Counted from the stretch's first letter, positions 1 to 5,902 are shown. The stretch: DNA of 5,958 nt from an uncultured bacterium (GCA_949288685.1 CASELB010000093.1:1-5958), one strand, 5' to 3'. Notes: a model not told the origin generated them from the letters alone. Translations and numbers: made by a program.

Positions 1-384
1 ACACAGGACTCATTTACATCTTATATTAAAAACTGGCTTGGATTAGGATTAAAAACCGCAGACGGTTACGGCGGTTCTAATGATGTAAGTACATCCGCGG
101 ACGGCTCCCGTCAAATGACATACGATGATAATATTGCAGTTCAGGTTGTTCAACAACTTCCTAACGGTAATTTATCGGTACAAGGCAAAAAGACCGTTAT
201 AAACGGAAACGAAAGAATGGACTTTATAGTAACAGGTATTGTTGACCCGCGCTGGATAAATACGGACGGTCAGGTATATTCATATAATGTTGCAAATCTG
301 CAATTTGCACTTTCAGGCAGAGGTTCAATATCCAGAAGCCAGAACGAAGGACTATTCAACAGATTTGTTAAGTATCTGTTCTAA
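1..384 (+). CDS. flgH: FlgH, flagellar L-ring protein (3' part; start lies outside the window)
   Basis: FlgH builds the L ring in the outer membrane, the bushing through which the flagellar rod passes. Only the last 127 codons are present, open from base 1, so the lipoprotein signal peptide and N-terminal part are upstream of the window. The visible part carries the family's C-terminal signature: an 'NIAVQVVQQLPNGNLSVQGKK' stretch (strand, then the conserved LPNGNL turn), 'FIVTGIVDPRWI' (the VxGxVxPxDI element), and a closing 'FALSGRGSIS...GLFNRF' block, matching the usual SGRGxxxxxxxxGxxxRF ending. The stop is TAA at 382-384. flgI begins 19 nt later, the usual basal-body partner order. An internal ATG at 115 is not a real start, because the FlgH-like sequence is continuous in frame through it. 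Identification is firm; whether the full protein is normal cannot be seen. Confidence 0.93.
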   Translation, partial: TQDSFTSYIKNWLGLGLKTADGYGGSNDVSTSADGSRQMTYDDNIAVQVVQQLPNGNLSVQGKKTVINGNERMDFIVTGIVDPRWINTDGQVYSYNVANLQFALSGRGSISRSQNEGLFNRFVKYLF

Positions 385-390
385 TAGAGT

Positions 391-398
391 AAGGCAGG
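391..398 (+). promoter_or_regulatory. Ribosome binding site deciding the flgI start
   Basis: AAGG at 391-394 (9 nt before ATG) followed by CAGG at 395-398 (5 nt before ATG) gives a modest Shine-Dalgarno match for the ATG at 404. The frame is open as far back as an ATG at 287, but that would overlap flgH by almost 100 nt and add 39 residues before an obvious signal peptide. The site therefore supports 404 as the start. Confidence 0.6.
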
Positions 399-403
399 CA
401 AGT

Positions 404-1513
404 ATGAAACTTATTAAAAAACTAACAGCATTAATAATGATAACAATGATGATAGCGTCAAACACCGTTATGGCGATAGAATCCAAAGTAAGAATAATGG
501 ACTTGACGCATATAAAAGGTGTGAGGGATAACCAGGTCGTGGGATATGGTATCGTCGTTGGTTTGCCGGGAACAGGCGACAACTCGCGTTCTACGCAAAT
601 CACTAACAAAATGCTATTAATGAACCTCGGTACAGTAATTGAGCAGGAAAACTATATTCAAAAAGGTTCGTCAGCAGCAGTTATAGTAACTGCGACAATC
701 CCTCCTTTTTCTAAAAATGGAGATAAGATAGATTGTACCGTTTCAACCTTAGCCGACGCAAAAAGTTTAGAGGGCGGCGTTCTTGTCCAAACAATTCTAA
801 AAGCACCAAACGGTGAAGCGGTTGCAGTTGCACAGGGTCCTGTTTCTGTCGGAGGTATCAATAAAATTGCAGGCGGTACCCAACAGAGAACAGCTATTAC
901 AACAACCGGTCGAATTCCGGGCGGCGCGATTGTGGAGCGTGATATTACAACAGATATCGGAGACGAAACTTCCGTAACTCTTTCTCTGGATAAATCGGAT
1001 TATACACTTGTTTCAAGAATTGCACAAACTATTTCTTCAAATGTTGCACCTGCAAAAGCTATTGACGGAAGTTCCGTTCAGGTTCAAATTCCGGAAAAAT
1101 TCCTAAATGACAGAGTAACTTTTGTATCAATCCTTGAAAATTTAGAAGTAAGTCCGACGCTTGAACGGGCCCGTGTAGTAGTAAATGAACGTACAGGAAC
1201 TGTTGTTATAGGAAGCGATGTAAAACTTCTGCCCGCAGCAGTCGCTCACGGGAATATTACGGTTACGGTTACAACATCACCGGAATTTTCTCAACCAAAT
1301 CCGTTTTCAAACGGTGAGACTGTCGGATTTGAGAATGCTGAAATCAGTGTAAATAAAACTAATGCGAGCCTTATTTCCATGCCCGCAAACAGCAACCTTA
1401 ATGATTTAGTCAGAGCGTTAAATTCAATTGGTGTCGCGCCTATTGATCTTATATCAATCTTACAGGCGCTTAAAAAATCAGGAAGTTTACAGGCTGAATT
1501 AATAATAATTTAA
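404..1513 (+). CDS. flgI: FlgI, flagellar P-ring protein precursor
   Basis: FlgI is exported through Sec to the periplasm and polymerises around the rod as the P ring at the peptidoglycan layer. The predicted protein has 369 residues, close to the usual length of about 365. Residues 1-24 form a Sec signal peptide: Lys at 2, 5 and 6, a hydrophobic core LTALIMITMMIA, and a V-M-A cleavage site after Ala24. The mature protein starts with the family hallmark 'SKVRIMDLTHIKGVRDNQVVGYGIVVGLPGTGD' pattern (residues 28-59). Later come 'DAKSLEGG' (118-125), 'TGRIPGGAIVER' (168-179), 'VVVNERTGTVVIGSDV' (258-273), 'VAHGNITVTV' (280-289), 'QPNPFS' (297-302), and the C-terminal 'DLVRALNSIGVAPIDLISILQALKKSGSLQAEL' block (334-366). 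There is one cysteine, Cys111, so the intramolecular disulphide known in enterobacterial FlgI cannot form here. It lies 19 nt after flgH and 17 nt before flgJ, consistent with co-transcription. Confidence 0.97.
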   Translation: MKLIKKLTALIMITMMIASNTVMAIESKVRIMDLTHIKGVRDNQVVGYGIVVGLPGTGDNSRSTQITNKMLLMNLGTVIEQENYIQKGSSAAVIVTATIPPFSKNGDKIDCTVSTLADAKSLEGGVLVQTILKAPNGEAVAVAQGPVSVGGINKIAGGTQQRTAITTTGRIPGGAIVERDITTDIGDETSVTLSLDKSDYTLVSRIAQTISSNVAPAKAIDGSSVQVQIPEKFLNDRVTFVSILENLEVSPTLERARVVVNERTGTVVIGSDVKLLPAAVAHGNITVTVTTSPEFSQPNPFSNGETVGFENAEISVNKTNASLISMPANSNLNDLVRALNSIGVAPIDLISILQALKKSGSLQAELIII

Positions 1514-1530
1514 AAATAAAAGGTAGTAAA

Positions 1531-1881
1531 ATGAACATAAATCCTATGACAGATACAAATACACTGCAAATGATGTCAAAACAAACTATAAACAGCGAGC
1601 AGGAAGTATATAACAGAATAAAATCGGCAGGCAGCCAGAAAGAACAGTTGGAAAAGGTTTCACAGGAATTTGAATCCATGTTCATAACCAAAATGCTTTC
1701 ACTTATGGACAGCACCGTTGACCGTTCTGACAGCCTTTTTGGAGAAAAACAGCCCTATGTAGATACCTTTAAATCATTTGTATTTCAGGAAATGGGGCGG
1801 GATATGGCAGAAAATCCGCGAACATCAATCGGGCTTGCAAAACAAATTTATACACAAATGGAAAAGTACGTAAAAGATTAA
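1531..1881 (+). CDS. flgJ: FlgJ-type rod-binding protein, without muramidase domain
   Basis: This is a predicted rod-assembly scaffold of 116 residues corresponding to the N-terminal rod-binding domain of FlgJ. The domain spans about residues 40-112 and shows the family pattern: a helix 'LEKVSQEFESMFITKMLSLMDSTV' (conserved FExxFxxxML-type core), then 'SLFGEKQPYVDTFKSFVFQEMGRDMAE' (G...Y.....QExxxxmA), then 'IGLAKQIYTQM'. The C-terminal glucosaminidase domain of enterobacterial FlgJ (a full protein of about 310 residues) is absent. Single-domain FlgJ is common outside beta- and gammaproteobacteria, where a separate lytic enzyme opens the wall, so this is not evidence of truncation. There are no cysteines and no signal peptide, as expected for a substrate of the flagellar export apparatus. 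A weak AAAAGG lies upstream. Another ATG at 1546 could be used, but the first keeps the 17-nt gap to flgI. Confidence 0.9.
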   Translation: MNINPMTDTNTLQMMSKQTINSEQEVYNRIKSAGSQKEQLEKVSQEFESMFITKMLSLMDSTVDRSDSLFGEKQPYVDTFKSFVFQEMGRDMAENPRTSIGLAKQIYTQMEKYVKD

Positions 1882-1904
1882 TTAAATAAAAAATGGTAAG
1901 TATC

Positions 1905-1908
1905 GGAG
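1905..1908 (+). promoter_or_regulatory. Shine-Dalgarno for flgM
   Basis: GGAG sits 7 nt before the ATG at 1916 and fixes the start of the small flgM gene in the 34-nt gap after flgJ. I see no sigma-28-type promoter (TAAA ... GCCGATAA) in this gap, so no separate late flgM promoter is evident. Confidence 0.65.
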
Positions 1909-1915
1909 CAAAAAA

Positions 1916-2191
1916 ATGATTTCATCAATTAACACAAACAGGAGTGAAAGTTTACAAAACTTAACAAACGTAAATACCTCTAAATACCGTTCGGACAACG
2001 GTTCAGGCGTAGAAGAGAGAGAAGAAAATATAGGAATAAATACACGGTCAGGCAAAAATTTGTTAGAAAAAGTCGATTTAGTGGAATTAAGAAAATATGC
2101 AGAATCTGCAGGTGAATTTAATATCACGGATGATGACATTAGATATGGACTAATCTACGGAAGAAGTGTCATTGCGGACTACTTAGCTTGA
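1916..2191 (+). CDS. flgM: FlgM-like anti-sigma-28 factor
   Basis: This is predicted to bind and inhibit the flagellar sigma factor FliA (sigma-28) until the hook is complete, after which it is exported through the flagellum. It has 91 residues, close to the usual size of about 90-100. Residues 1-47 are polar and low in hydrophobics (many Asn, Ser, Glu), fitting the largely disordered export end of FlgM. The likely sigma-binding end is helical: 'LLEKVDLVELRKYAESAGEFNITDDDIRYGLIYGRSVIADYLA' (49-91). It shares the family's layout of a helix carrying KV..L+, an acidic turn, then a final helix ending in IAD+L. The segment 'RYGLIYGRS' (76-84) differs from the enterobacterial form I know. There are no cysteines. 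Its place between flgJ and flgN, directly before flgK and flgL, is the classic flgM position and supports the call as much as the sequence does. The sigma target gene is not in the window. Confidence 0.8.
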   Translation: MISSINTNRSESLQNLTNVNTSKYRSDNGSGVEEREENIGINTRSGKNLLEKVDLVELRKYAESAGEFNITDDDIRYGLIYGRSVIADYLA

Positions 2192-2208
2192 CGTGAACGG
2201 AATCTTAC

Positions 2209-2212
2209 GGAG
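2209..2212 (+). promoter_or_regulatory. Shine-Dalgarno for flgN
   Basis: GGAG with 5 nt before the ATG at 2218. It lies in the 26-nt gap after the flgM stop and supports separate but linked translation of flgM and flgN. Confidence 0.6.
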
Positions 2213-2217
2213 CAGCT

Positions 2218-2715
2218 ATGAAGAATACTATTACCAAAATTCTAAACCATCTCGAGTTAGAGCTGGCATGTTATCAAGAAATCTGCCGCATTTATGATGA
2301 GCAGAAAGAAGCACTTGTCAAAAATAAATATGAAGAACTTGAAGGTATTGATAAACAGATAACTGCCGCATATAACAGAGTTATGGCTTTAAACGAAAAA
2401 CGGCAGGGGCTTTTTAACCAGTTAAAACCGGGAATAACAAAACTGTCTGATGTAATAGAAATAGCCCGCAGCGAAGAAAGTCCGAATATTGAAAAACTTG
2501 AAAATTATATGGAAACTTTTAAAAAATTTGCAAAAGATATAGAACGAAAACAATATGTTAACTTTGGACTTTTAAAAACAGGATTAAGCATTTCGGATAA
2601 AAGACTAAACCTTATAATAGAAGCATTTGCACCGCAGGGAAGTATTTATAACGAAAAGGGGCAAAGCAAAGACCACAAAGATATAGCAGTCAGTACCATT
2701 ATTGAAGAAGCATAA
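2218..2715 (+). CDS. flgN: FlgN, export chaperone for FlgK and FlgL
   Basis: FlgN is a cytosolic helical chaperone that binds the C-terminal helices of the hook-filament junction proteins and guides them to the export gate. The predicted protein has 165 residues, slightly longer than enterobacterial FlgN (about 140). It is strongly helical and charged, with heptad-like stretches around residues 8-65 ('LNHLELELACYQEICRIYDEQKEALV' and onward) and 88-128. It ends with the family-like 'SISDKRLNLIIEAFAPQGSIYNEKGQ' segment (124-149), a long helix followed by a Y-x-x-x-G turn, then a short polar tail. Two cysteines (18 and 23) lie on the first helix; in a cytosolic protein this needs no special explanation. 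Overall sequence similarity within this family is always low, so the call rests on size, helix pattern, the Y..G ending and the position directly before flgK and flgL. Confidence 0.85.
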   Translation: MKNTITKILNHLELELACYQEICRIYDEQKEALVKNKYEELEGIDKQITAAYNRVMALNEKRQGLFNQLKPGITKLSDVIEIARSEESPNIEKLENYMETFKKFAKDIERKQYVNFGLLKTGLSISDKRLNLIIEAFAPQGSIYNEKGQSKDHKDIAVSTIIEEA

Positions 2716-2734
2716 ATAAAAGGAATAAACGAAA

Positions 2735-4309
2735 ATGGCAAACTTACTATCAGCACTAAATATGAATGCAAACTCATTAAAGGTTAATGAGAATGCTATT
2801 TCGGTTGTATCAAATAACGTTGCCAATATGAATACAATCGGCTATCACAAACAGACAGTAAATCTTGCAACCAGAACAAATGAAATTCCTATTGGTAACA
2901 ATGTTTATCGTCAAATTGACTCACTTGCCGGTGTGCAGATAGCAAGTGTTACAAGAAGTACAAATAAATATCTTGATAACGCGTACAGAGGCGCACTCGC
3001 ACAATTGGGATGCCTGCAACAGCAGCAAAATAATATCAGTGATATTGCTGATTTATTTGACGAGCTTGACGGAACAGGTATTGACGCCGGGCTTAAAAGT
3101 TTCTTCGAAGCATTAAATGACTTAAACAACAATCCTACTGATTCAACAGCAAGAGTTGCATTTTTAGAATCCGCACAAACACTTACTTCTTTAATGAATA
3201 CAACAGCCGAAAAACTACAGGAGCAAATGTATTCACAACTCGGTGACGGCGTAAGCGCAGATGCACTTGCAGATTCACCATTTGCCGCAGAAATTACAAA
3301 TATAAATGATTTATTCCAGCAGCTTGCAGATGTTAATGAGTCTCTTGCAAGAACCCAAACCGGTAATTTAACGGCAAATAACCTGCTTGATACCAGAGAT
3401 ACTATTCTGGATAAAATTTCGGAGTATATGGATTTTGACTTAGAAGAATACCCGAATGGAACAGTAAGACTAAGTTTGAACGGTGTTGACCTTGTCAAGG
3501 GAACGGAAGTCCTTGGCAAATTTACCGTTCAAACAGCGTCTGAATATTGTGCACAACAGGGAATAACATACCCTGATGATTGGGATGGCGCGCTTGCGGT
3601 TGTAAATATTGAAAGCACGGATGGCAGAGTTTTCGGAAACATTAATGATACCATTACAACAGGGAAGTTGGGCGGATATCTTACTACAGGTTCGGATGAT
3701 GCCGGAACCGTAAGCGCTGATTATATTTTAGGAAAATTAGACCAGTTAGCGGTCACTATTGCAGATATTTTCAATGCTTTACAAACTGATGCAAATGCAT
3801 ACTGTATAGACCCGACAACCTGGACATTATCAGACGCCAACCGGAATGTAAATATTTTTGTTTCGTCAGACGGCGGCGCAATTTCCGCAACAAATATTAA
3901 AATTAATGACGACCTTCTGGCAGACGGCGGACAATGGCTTCTGGCTACCGCTTATTTTGACGATCCGGCACAATTTGACGCAAATGCTGTCGGTAATAAT
4001 TCTAACGTTGTCAATATGTTAAATACAAGAGAAGCCGCTCAGGCAGGACTCGGCGGATTAACATTTGAAGATTTTTATTCAGCACTTGTAGGTTCCGTTG
4101 GTACAGCACTAAGCAATATTGACGGAGAAATCGAGGCGCAGCAGAGCATTGTTGATAACTTAGACTTGCAAAGAACTGCAGAATACTCTGTTGATTTAAA
4201 CAGTGAACTTACAGACCTTATTAAGTATCAAACAGCATATTCCGCAGCCGCAAGAATATTTACAACCTGCAACAGTTTATTAGATGTACTTGTTTCTTTA
4301 GGAGGATAA
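2735..4309 (+). CDS. flgK: FlgK, hook-filament junction protein 1 (HAP1)
   Basis: FlgK forms the first of the two rings joining the hook to the filament and is exported through the flagellar channel. Its 524 residues are close to the family's usual 450-560. The N-terminal D0 region (1-45) has the rod/hook signature 'LLSALNMNANSLKVNENAISVVSNNVANMNTIGYHKQ' (ANS..NVANxNTxGY..Q). The D1 helices follow, with 'FFEALNDLNNNPTDSTAR' (123-140) and 'NLTANNLLDTRDTILDKISEYMD' (211-233; the family's N.LLD.RD.....S.). The middle has 'GKLGGYL...ILGKLDQLAVTIADIFNALQ' (310-350). The C-terminal D0 helix has 'VDLNSELTDLIKYQTAYSAAARIFTT...LLDVLV' (486-520), equal to the usual LIxYQxAYxAAARvixtxdemLdtLi. Four cysteines (93, 272, 357, 512) are unusual for an external axial protein; Cys512 replaces a residue in the terminal helix. 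AAAGGA at 2719-2724 is the likely ribosome site. Confidence 0.97.
   Translation: MANLLSALNMNANSLKVNENAISVVSNNVANMNTIGYHKQTVNLATRTNEIPIGNNVYRQIDSLAGVQIASVTRSTNKYLDNAYRGALAQLGCLQQQQNNISDIADLFDELDGTGIDAGLKSFFEALNDLNNNPTDSTARVAFLESAQTLTSLMNTTAEKLQEQMYSQLGDGVSADALADSPFAAEITNINDLFQQLADVNESLARTQTGNLTANNLLDTRDTILDKISEYMDFDLEEYPNGTVRLSLNGVDLVKGTEVLGKFTVQTASEYCAQQGITYPDDWDGALAVVNIESTDGRVFGNINDTITTGKLGGYLTTGSDDAGTVSADYILGKLDQLAVTIADIFNALQTDANAYCIDPTTWTLSDANRNVNIFVSSDGGAISATNIKINDDLLADGGQWLLATAYFDDPAQFDANAVGNNSNVVNMLNTREAAQAGLGGLTFEDFYSALVGSVGTALSNIDGEIEAQQSIVDNLDLQRTAEYSVDLNSELTDLIKYQTAYSAAARIFTTCNSLLDVLVSLGG
4300..4305 (+). promoter_or_regulatory. Consensus Shine-Dalgarno for flgL inside the end of flgK
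   Basis: AGGAGG, a full match to the anti-Shine-Dalgarno core, spans the last base of Leu522 and most of the two final Gly codons of flgK (GGA GGA TAA). It lies 8 nt before the flgL ATG at 4314. With only 4 nt between the flgK stop and the flgL start, ribosomes ending flgK can load directly onto flgL, suggesting coupled production of the two junction proteins. Confidence 0.85.
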
Positions 4310-4313
4310 ATTT

Positions 4314-5297
4314 ATGACAATATCTCAAGGCATATCTTCTCAAATGTTATATACAATTTTACAGGACGGCATGTCAACAAATTATAATAACTATGCAAAT
4401 CTGCTTGCGCAAATTGCGTCAAACAGCAAACTAACATCAATTGCTGATGATCCTGTAGCTACAGTTAATGTTCTAAAAACACAAAAAGGTCTGGATAATA
4501 TTGAAGTTTACCTTGAAAACATCGGGATTGCGCAGGATGAAATTACAGAACTTGATGATATGCTTGATTCTCTTAATGATGATATTGTAAGCACTTATAA
4601 ACCCCTTGCCGTTCAGGCTGCAAACGGTACATACGATACAGATTCACTGCAAGCAATGCTGCAGCAGCTTGAAGGCGGTTTAGAAACTATCATTCAAATA
4701 GGAAACACAAAATTCAACGGTGATTATATTTTTGCAGGAACAAACGTTAAAACCCAGCCGTTTACCATAAACAAAGATGCCGACGGAAATATTACTTCCG
4801 TAACATATAACGGTACTCCGGCAGATGGCGAATATGAAAGATATGTACAAACCGGTGACGGTACATACGAAGTTATTAATGCCCCGGGTGACAGTGTTTT
4901 CGGATACTATGATTCTGCAACCGGTGAAAGTGAAGGTATTATAGGAACAATGGTTGAAACTATTAACGCACTTAAAGTTCTGGTTGAACAACCGACAGAA
5001 GCGGAAGTTACAGCAGCTAATGAAGCACTTTACGGATTACTTGACAGATTTGATGAAAGCGTATCTCAGATTACAACTGTTCAAACAAAATATGCATCAG
5101 CTTACAACAATATGGAAATGGCAAAAACTTCTCTTGATGCAACAGAAGTAAATCTTACAAGCGTTTTATCAAATCTTAAAGATATTGATATAACCGAAGT
5201 TTCAACTGATTTATACAGTGCAATGTACGCCTATCAGGCAAGTATGAGCCTTTTATCACAGGTTTATCAGACAGGTACATTACTTAATTACCTTTAA
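4314..5297 (+). CDS. flgL: FlgL, hook-filament junction protein 3 (HAP3)
   Basis: FlgL forms the second junction ring, between FlgK and the flagellin filament, and is a flagellin-family protein exported with the help of FlgN. Its 327 residues match the usual length of about 300-320. The N-terminal flagellin-like helices are clear: 'NYANLLAQIASNSKLTSIADDPVATVNVL' (26-54) equals the family's L..QI.SGk+i..psDDPva...l. 'LETIIQIGNTKFNGDYIFAGTNVKTQPF' (123-150) matches the FlgL-specific aN+...g.YlFaGt....pF block. Residues 151-215 are the variable, Gly/Asp/Thr-rich outer domain. The C-terminal helices end with 'DITEVSTDLYSAMYAYQASMSLLSQVYQTGTLLNYL' (292-327), the conserved d..e..t.l......yqAsl....+v....Lldyl. 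There are no cysteines, unlike FlgK. The start is fixed by the AGGAGG at 4300-4305. The gene is last in the operon; a terminator follows 58 nt after the stop. Confidence 0.96.
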   Translation: MTISQGISSQMLYTILQDGMSTNYNNYANLLAQIASNSKLTSIADDPVATVNVLKTQKGLDNIEVYLENIGIAQDEITELDDMLDSLNDDIVSTYKPLAVQAANGTYDTDSLQAMLQQLEGGLETIIQIGNTKFNGDYIFAGTNVKTQPFTINKDADGNITSVTYNGTPADGEYERYVQTGDGTYEVINAPGDSVFGYYDSATGESEGIIGTMVETINALKVLVEQPTEAEVTAANEALYGLLDRFDESVSQITTVQTKYASAYNNMEMAKTSLDATEVNLTSVLSNLKDIDITEVSTDLYSAMYAYQASMSLLSQVYQTGTLLNYL

Positions 5298-5355
5298 TTT
5301 GCAACTTGTTTTGCATAAATAAAAAATTACGTACAAAAAATATACTTACCATTTT

Positions 5356-5377
5356 AAGGGCGTATGCCCTTTTTTTT
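5356..5377 (+). terminator. Rho-independent terminator of the flagellar operon
   Basis: A perfect 6-bp stem, AAGGGC (5356-5361) and GCCCTT (5366-5371), encloses a GTAT loop. The downstream arm runs straight into eight T residues (5370-5377). It lies 58 nt after the flgL stop, in the only gap longer than 34 nt upstream of the last gene. On the opposite strand the stem is followed by only a short T stretch, so it should act mainly on rightward transcripts. Confidence 0.88.
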
Positions 5378-5380
5378 ATA

Positions 5381-5389
5381 TGTTATAAT
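5381..5389 (+). promoter_or_regulatory. Extended -10 promoter for the HTH-zinc-ribbon gene
   Basis: TGTTATAAT is a perfect extended -10 element: TG at 5381-5382, one base, then TATAAT at 5384-5389. The region where a -35 box would sit (about 5361-5366) is the terminator loop and right arm and has no TTGACA-like sequence, so the TG extension probably compensates. Transcription would start near 5396, leaving a leader of about 18 nt that includes an AGGGA ribosome site at 5403-5407 before the ATG at 5414. The element starts 4 nt after the terminator T-run. Confidence 0.75.
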
Positions 5390-5413
5390 ATACACGTTAA
5401 ATAGGGAAAAATA

Positions 5414-5815
5414 ATGAAAAGCCTTGCAGAATTTATATCAGAAAAAAGAGAAAAAGCCGGCATGTCAACTACCGGTCTTGCTAAACGCTCGGGTATAAGC
5501 ATTGAAACTATTGAGGATATTGAATCAGGAAAAGAACTTTTCCTTTCGGTTACAATAAGACAAAAACTTGCAAGAGCATTAAAATTACAGCCGGCAGAAA
5601 TAAAAAGCTATGAGAAAACTGTTACAGATATATCCGTAAAACCTGAAACTATTGATGATATAAAAGAAATGATTTTAAACGGTGAAACTGACTTATACTG
5701 CCCGATTTGCGGTTCAAAACTGGTTGTAAGAATAGCTAAAATGTATGATTTGGAAGATAATCTTGTACTCCATCCCAAAGCACATTGCTCACAATGTATT
5801 TTTCAAATTAAATAA
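5414..5815 (+). CDS. HTH (XRE-type) protein with C-terminal CxxC...CxxC zinc-ribbon-like domain
   Basis: This 133-residue protein is probably a DNA-binding regulator. Residues 1-58 fit a Cro/C1 (XRE) helix-turn-helix: helix 'LAEFISEKREKAG' (4-16), 'STTGLAKRSG' (18-27), recognition helix 'SIETIEDIESGK' (29-40; the I..iE.G+ pattern typical of the fold), and 'TIRQKLARALKL' (47-58). After a charged linker, residues 94-133 carry CPICG at 96-100 and CSQC at 125-128. This gives four cysteines as two CxxC knuckles 25 residues apart, consistent with one structural zinc site. There is no membrane segment and no sensor domain I recognise. The gene has its own promoter and lies beyond the flagellar terminator, so a role in motility is not implied beyond adjacency. 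The closing domain could bind zinc, nucleic acid or a partner protein. I do not recognise a named family, so no symbol is given. Confidence 0.85.
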   Translation: MKSLAEFISEKREKAGMSTTGLAKRSGISIETIEDIESGKELFLSVTIRQKLARALKLQPAEIKSYEKTVTDISVKPETIDDIKEMILNGETDLYCPICGSKLVVRIAKMYDLEDNLVLHPKAHCSQCIFQIK

Positions 5816-5882
5816 GAAATTGCTATTAAACTATACGCTACAATCCGATTATTATAGAGCTTTCAGCGATTTATGCACCAAA

Positions 5883-5902
5883 ATATACATTATGGTGTAT
5901 AT
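5883..5902. repeat. AT-rich inverted repeat in the 3' non-coding tail
   Basis: A 7-bp perfect inverted repeat, ATATACA (5883-5889) and TGTATAT (5896-5902), is separated by 6 bases. It has no T-run on either side and is almost all A/T, so it is a poor terminator. It could be a protein-binding palindrome or chance in AT-rich DNA. The flanking non-coding stretch 5816-5958 shows no supported gene, no tRNA and no clear terminator for the preceding gene. A frame starting with ATG at 5928 runs open off the window edge but is only 10 codons long here, with no good ribosome site. Confidence 0.35.

Noticed and set aside
287..403. Longer FlgI start at the ATG at 287
   Set aside because: It would overlap flgH by nearly 100 nt and put 39 non-homologous residues before a clear Sec signal peptide; the ATG at 404 has a ribosome site and gives the normal FlgI length.
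2590..2618. TATAAT at 2613-2618 within flgN as a possible flgK promoter
   Set aside because: No TG extension and no recognisable -35 box at 16-18 nt upstream; a perfect -10 hexamer by chance is expected in AT-rich coding DNA. The operon layout does not need it.
2911..3519. A 202-codon minus-strand reading frame inside flgK
   Set aside because: It is Ser/Val/Leu-rich antisense of strongly FlgK-like coding sequence, with no family resemblance and no ribosome site; a shadow frame.
4954..5151. A 65-codon + frame inside flgL
   Set aside because: Lys/Gln/Leu-rich out-of-frame translation of conserved FlgL sequence; no independent support.
5300..5315. Small inverted repeat TGCAA...TTGCA after flgL as an additional terminator
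   Set aside because: Only a 5-bp stem, AT-containing and with no following T-run; the hairpin at 5356-5377 is far better.
5820..5880. tRNA-like stretch ending in CACCA
   Set aside because: No cloverleaf arms, no T-loop TTCGAATC-like sequence and no 7-bp acceptor pairing could be found.
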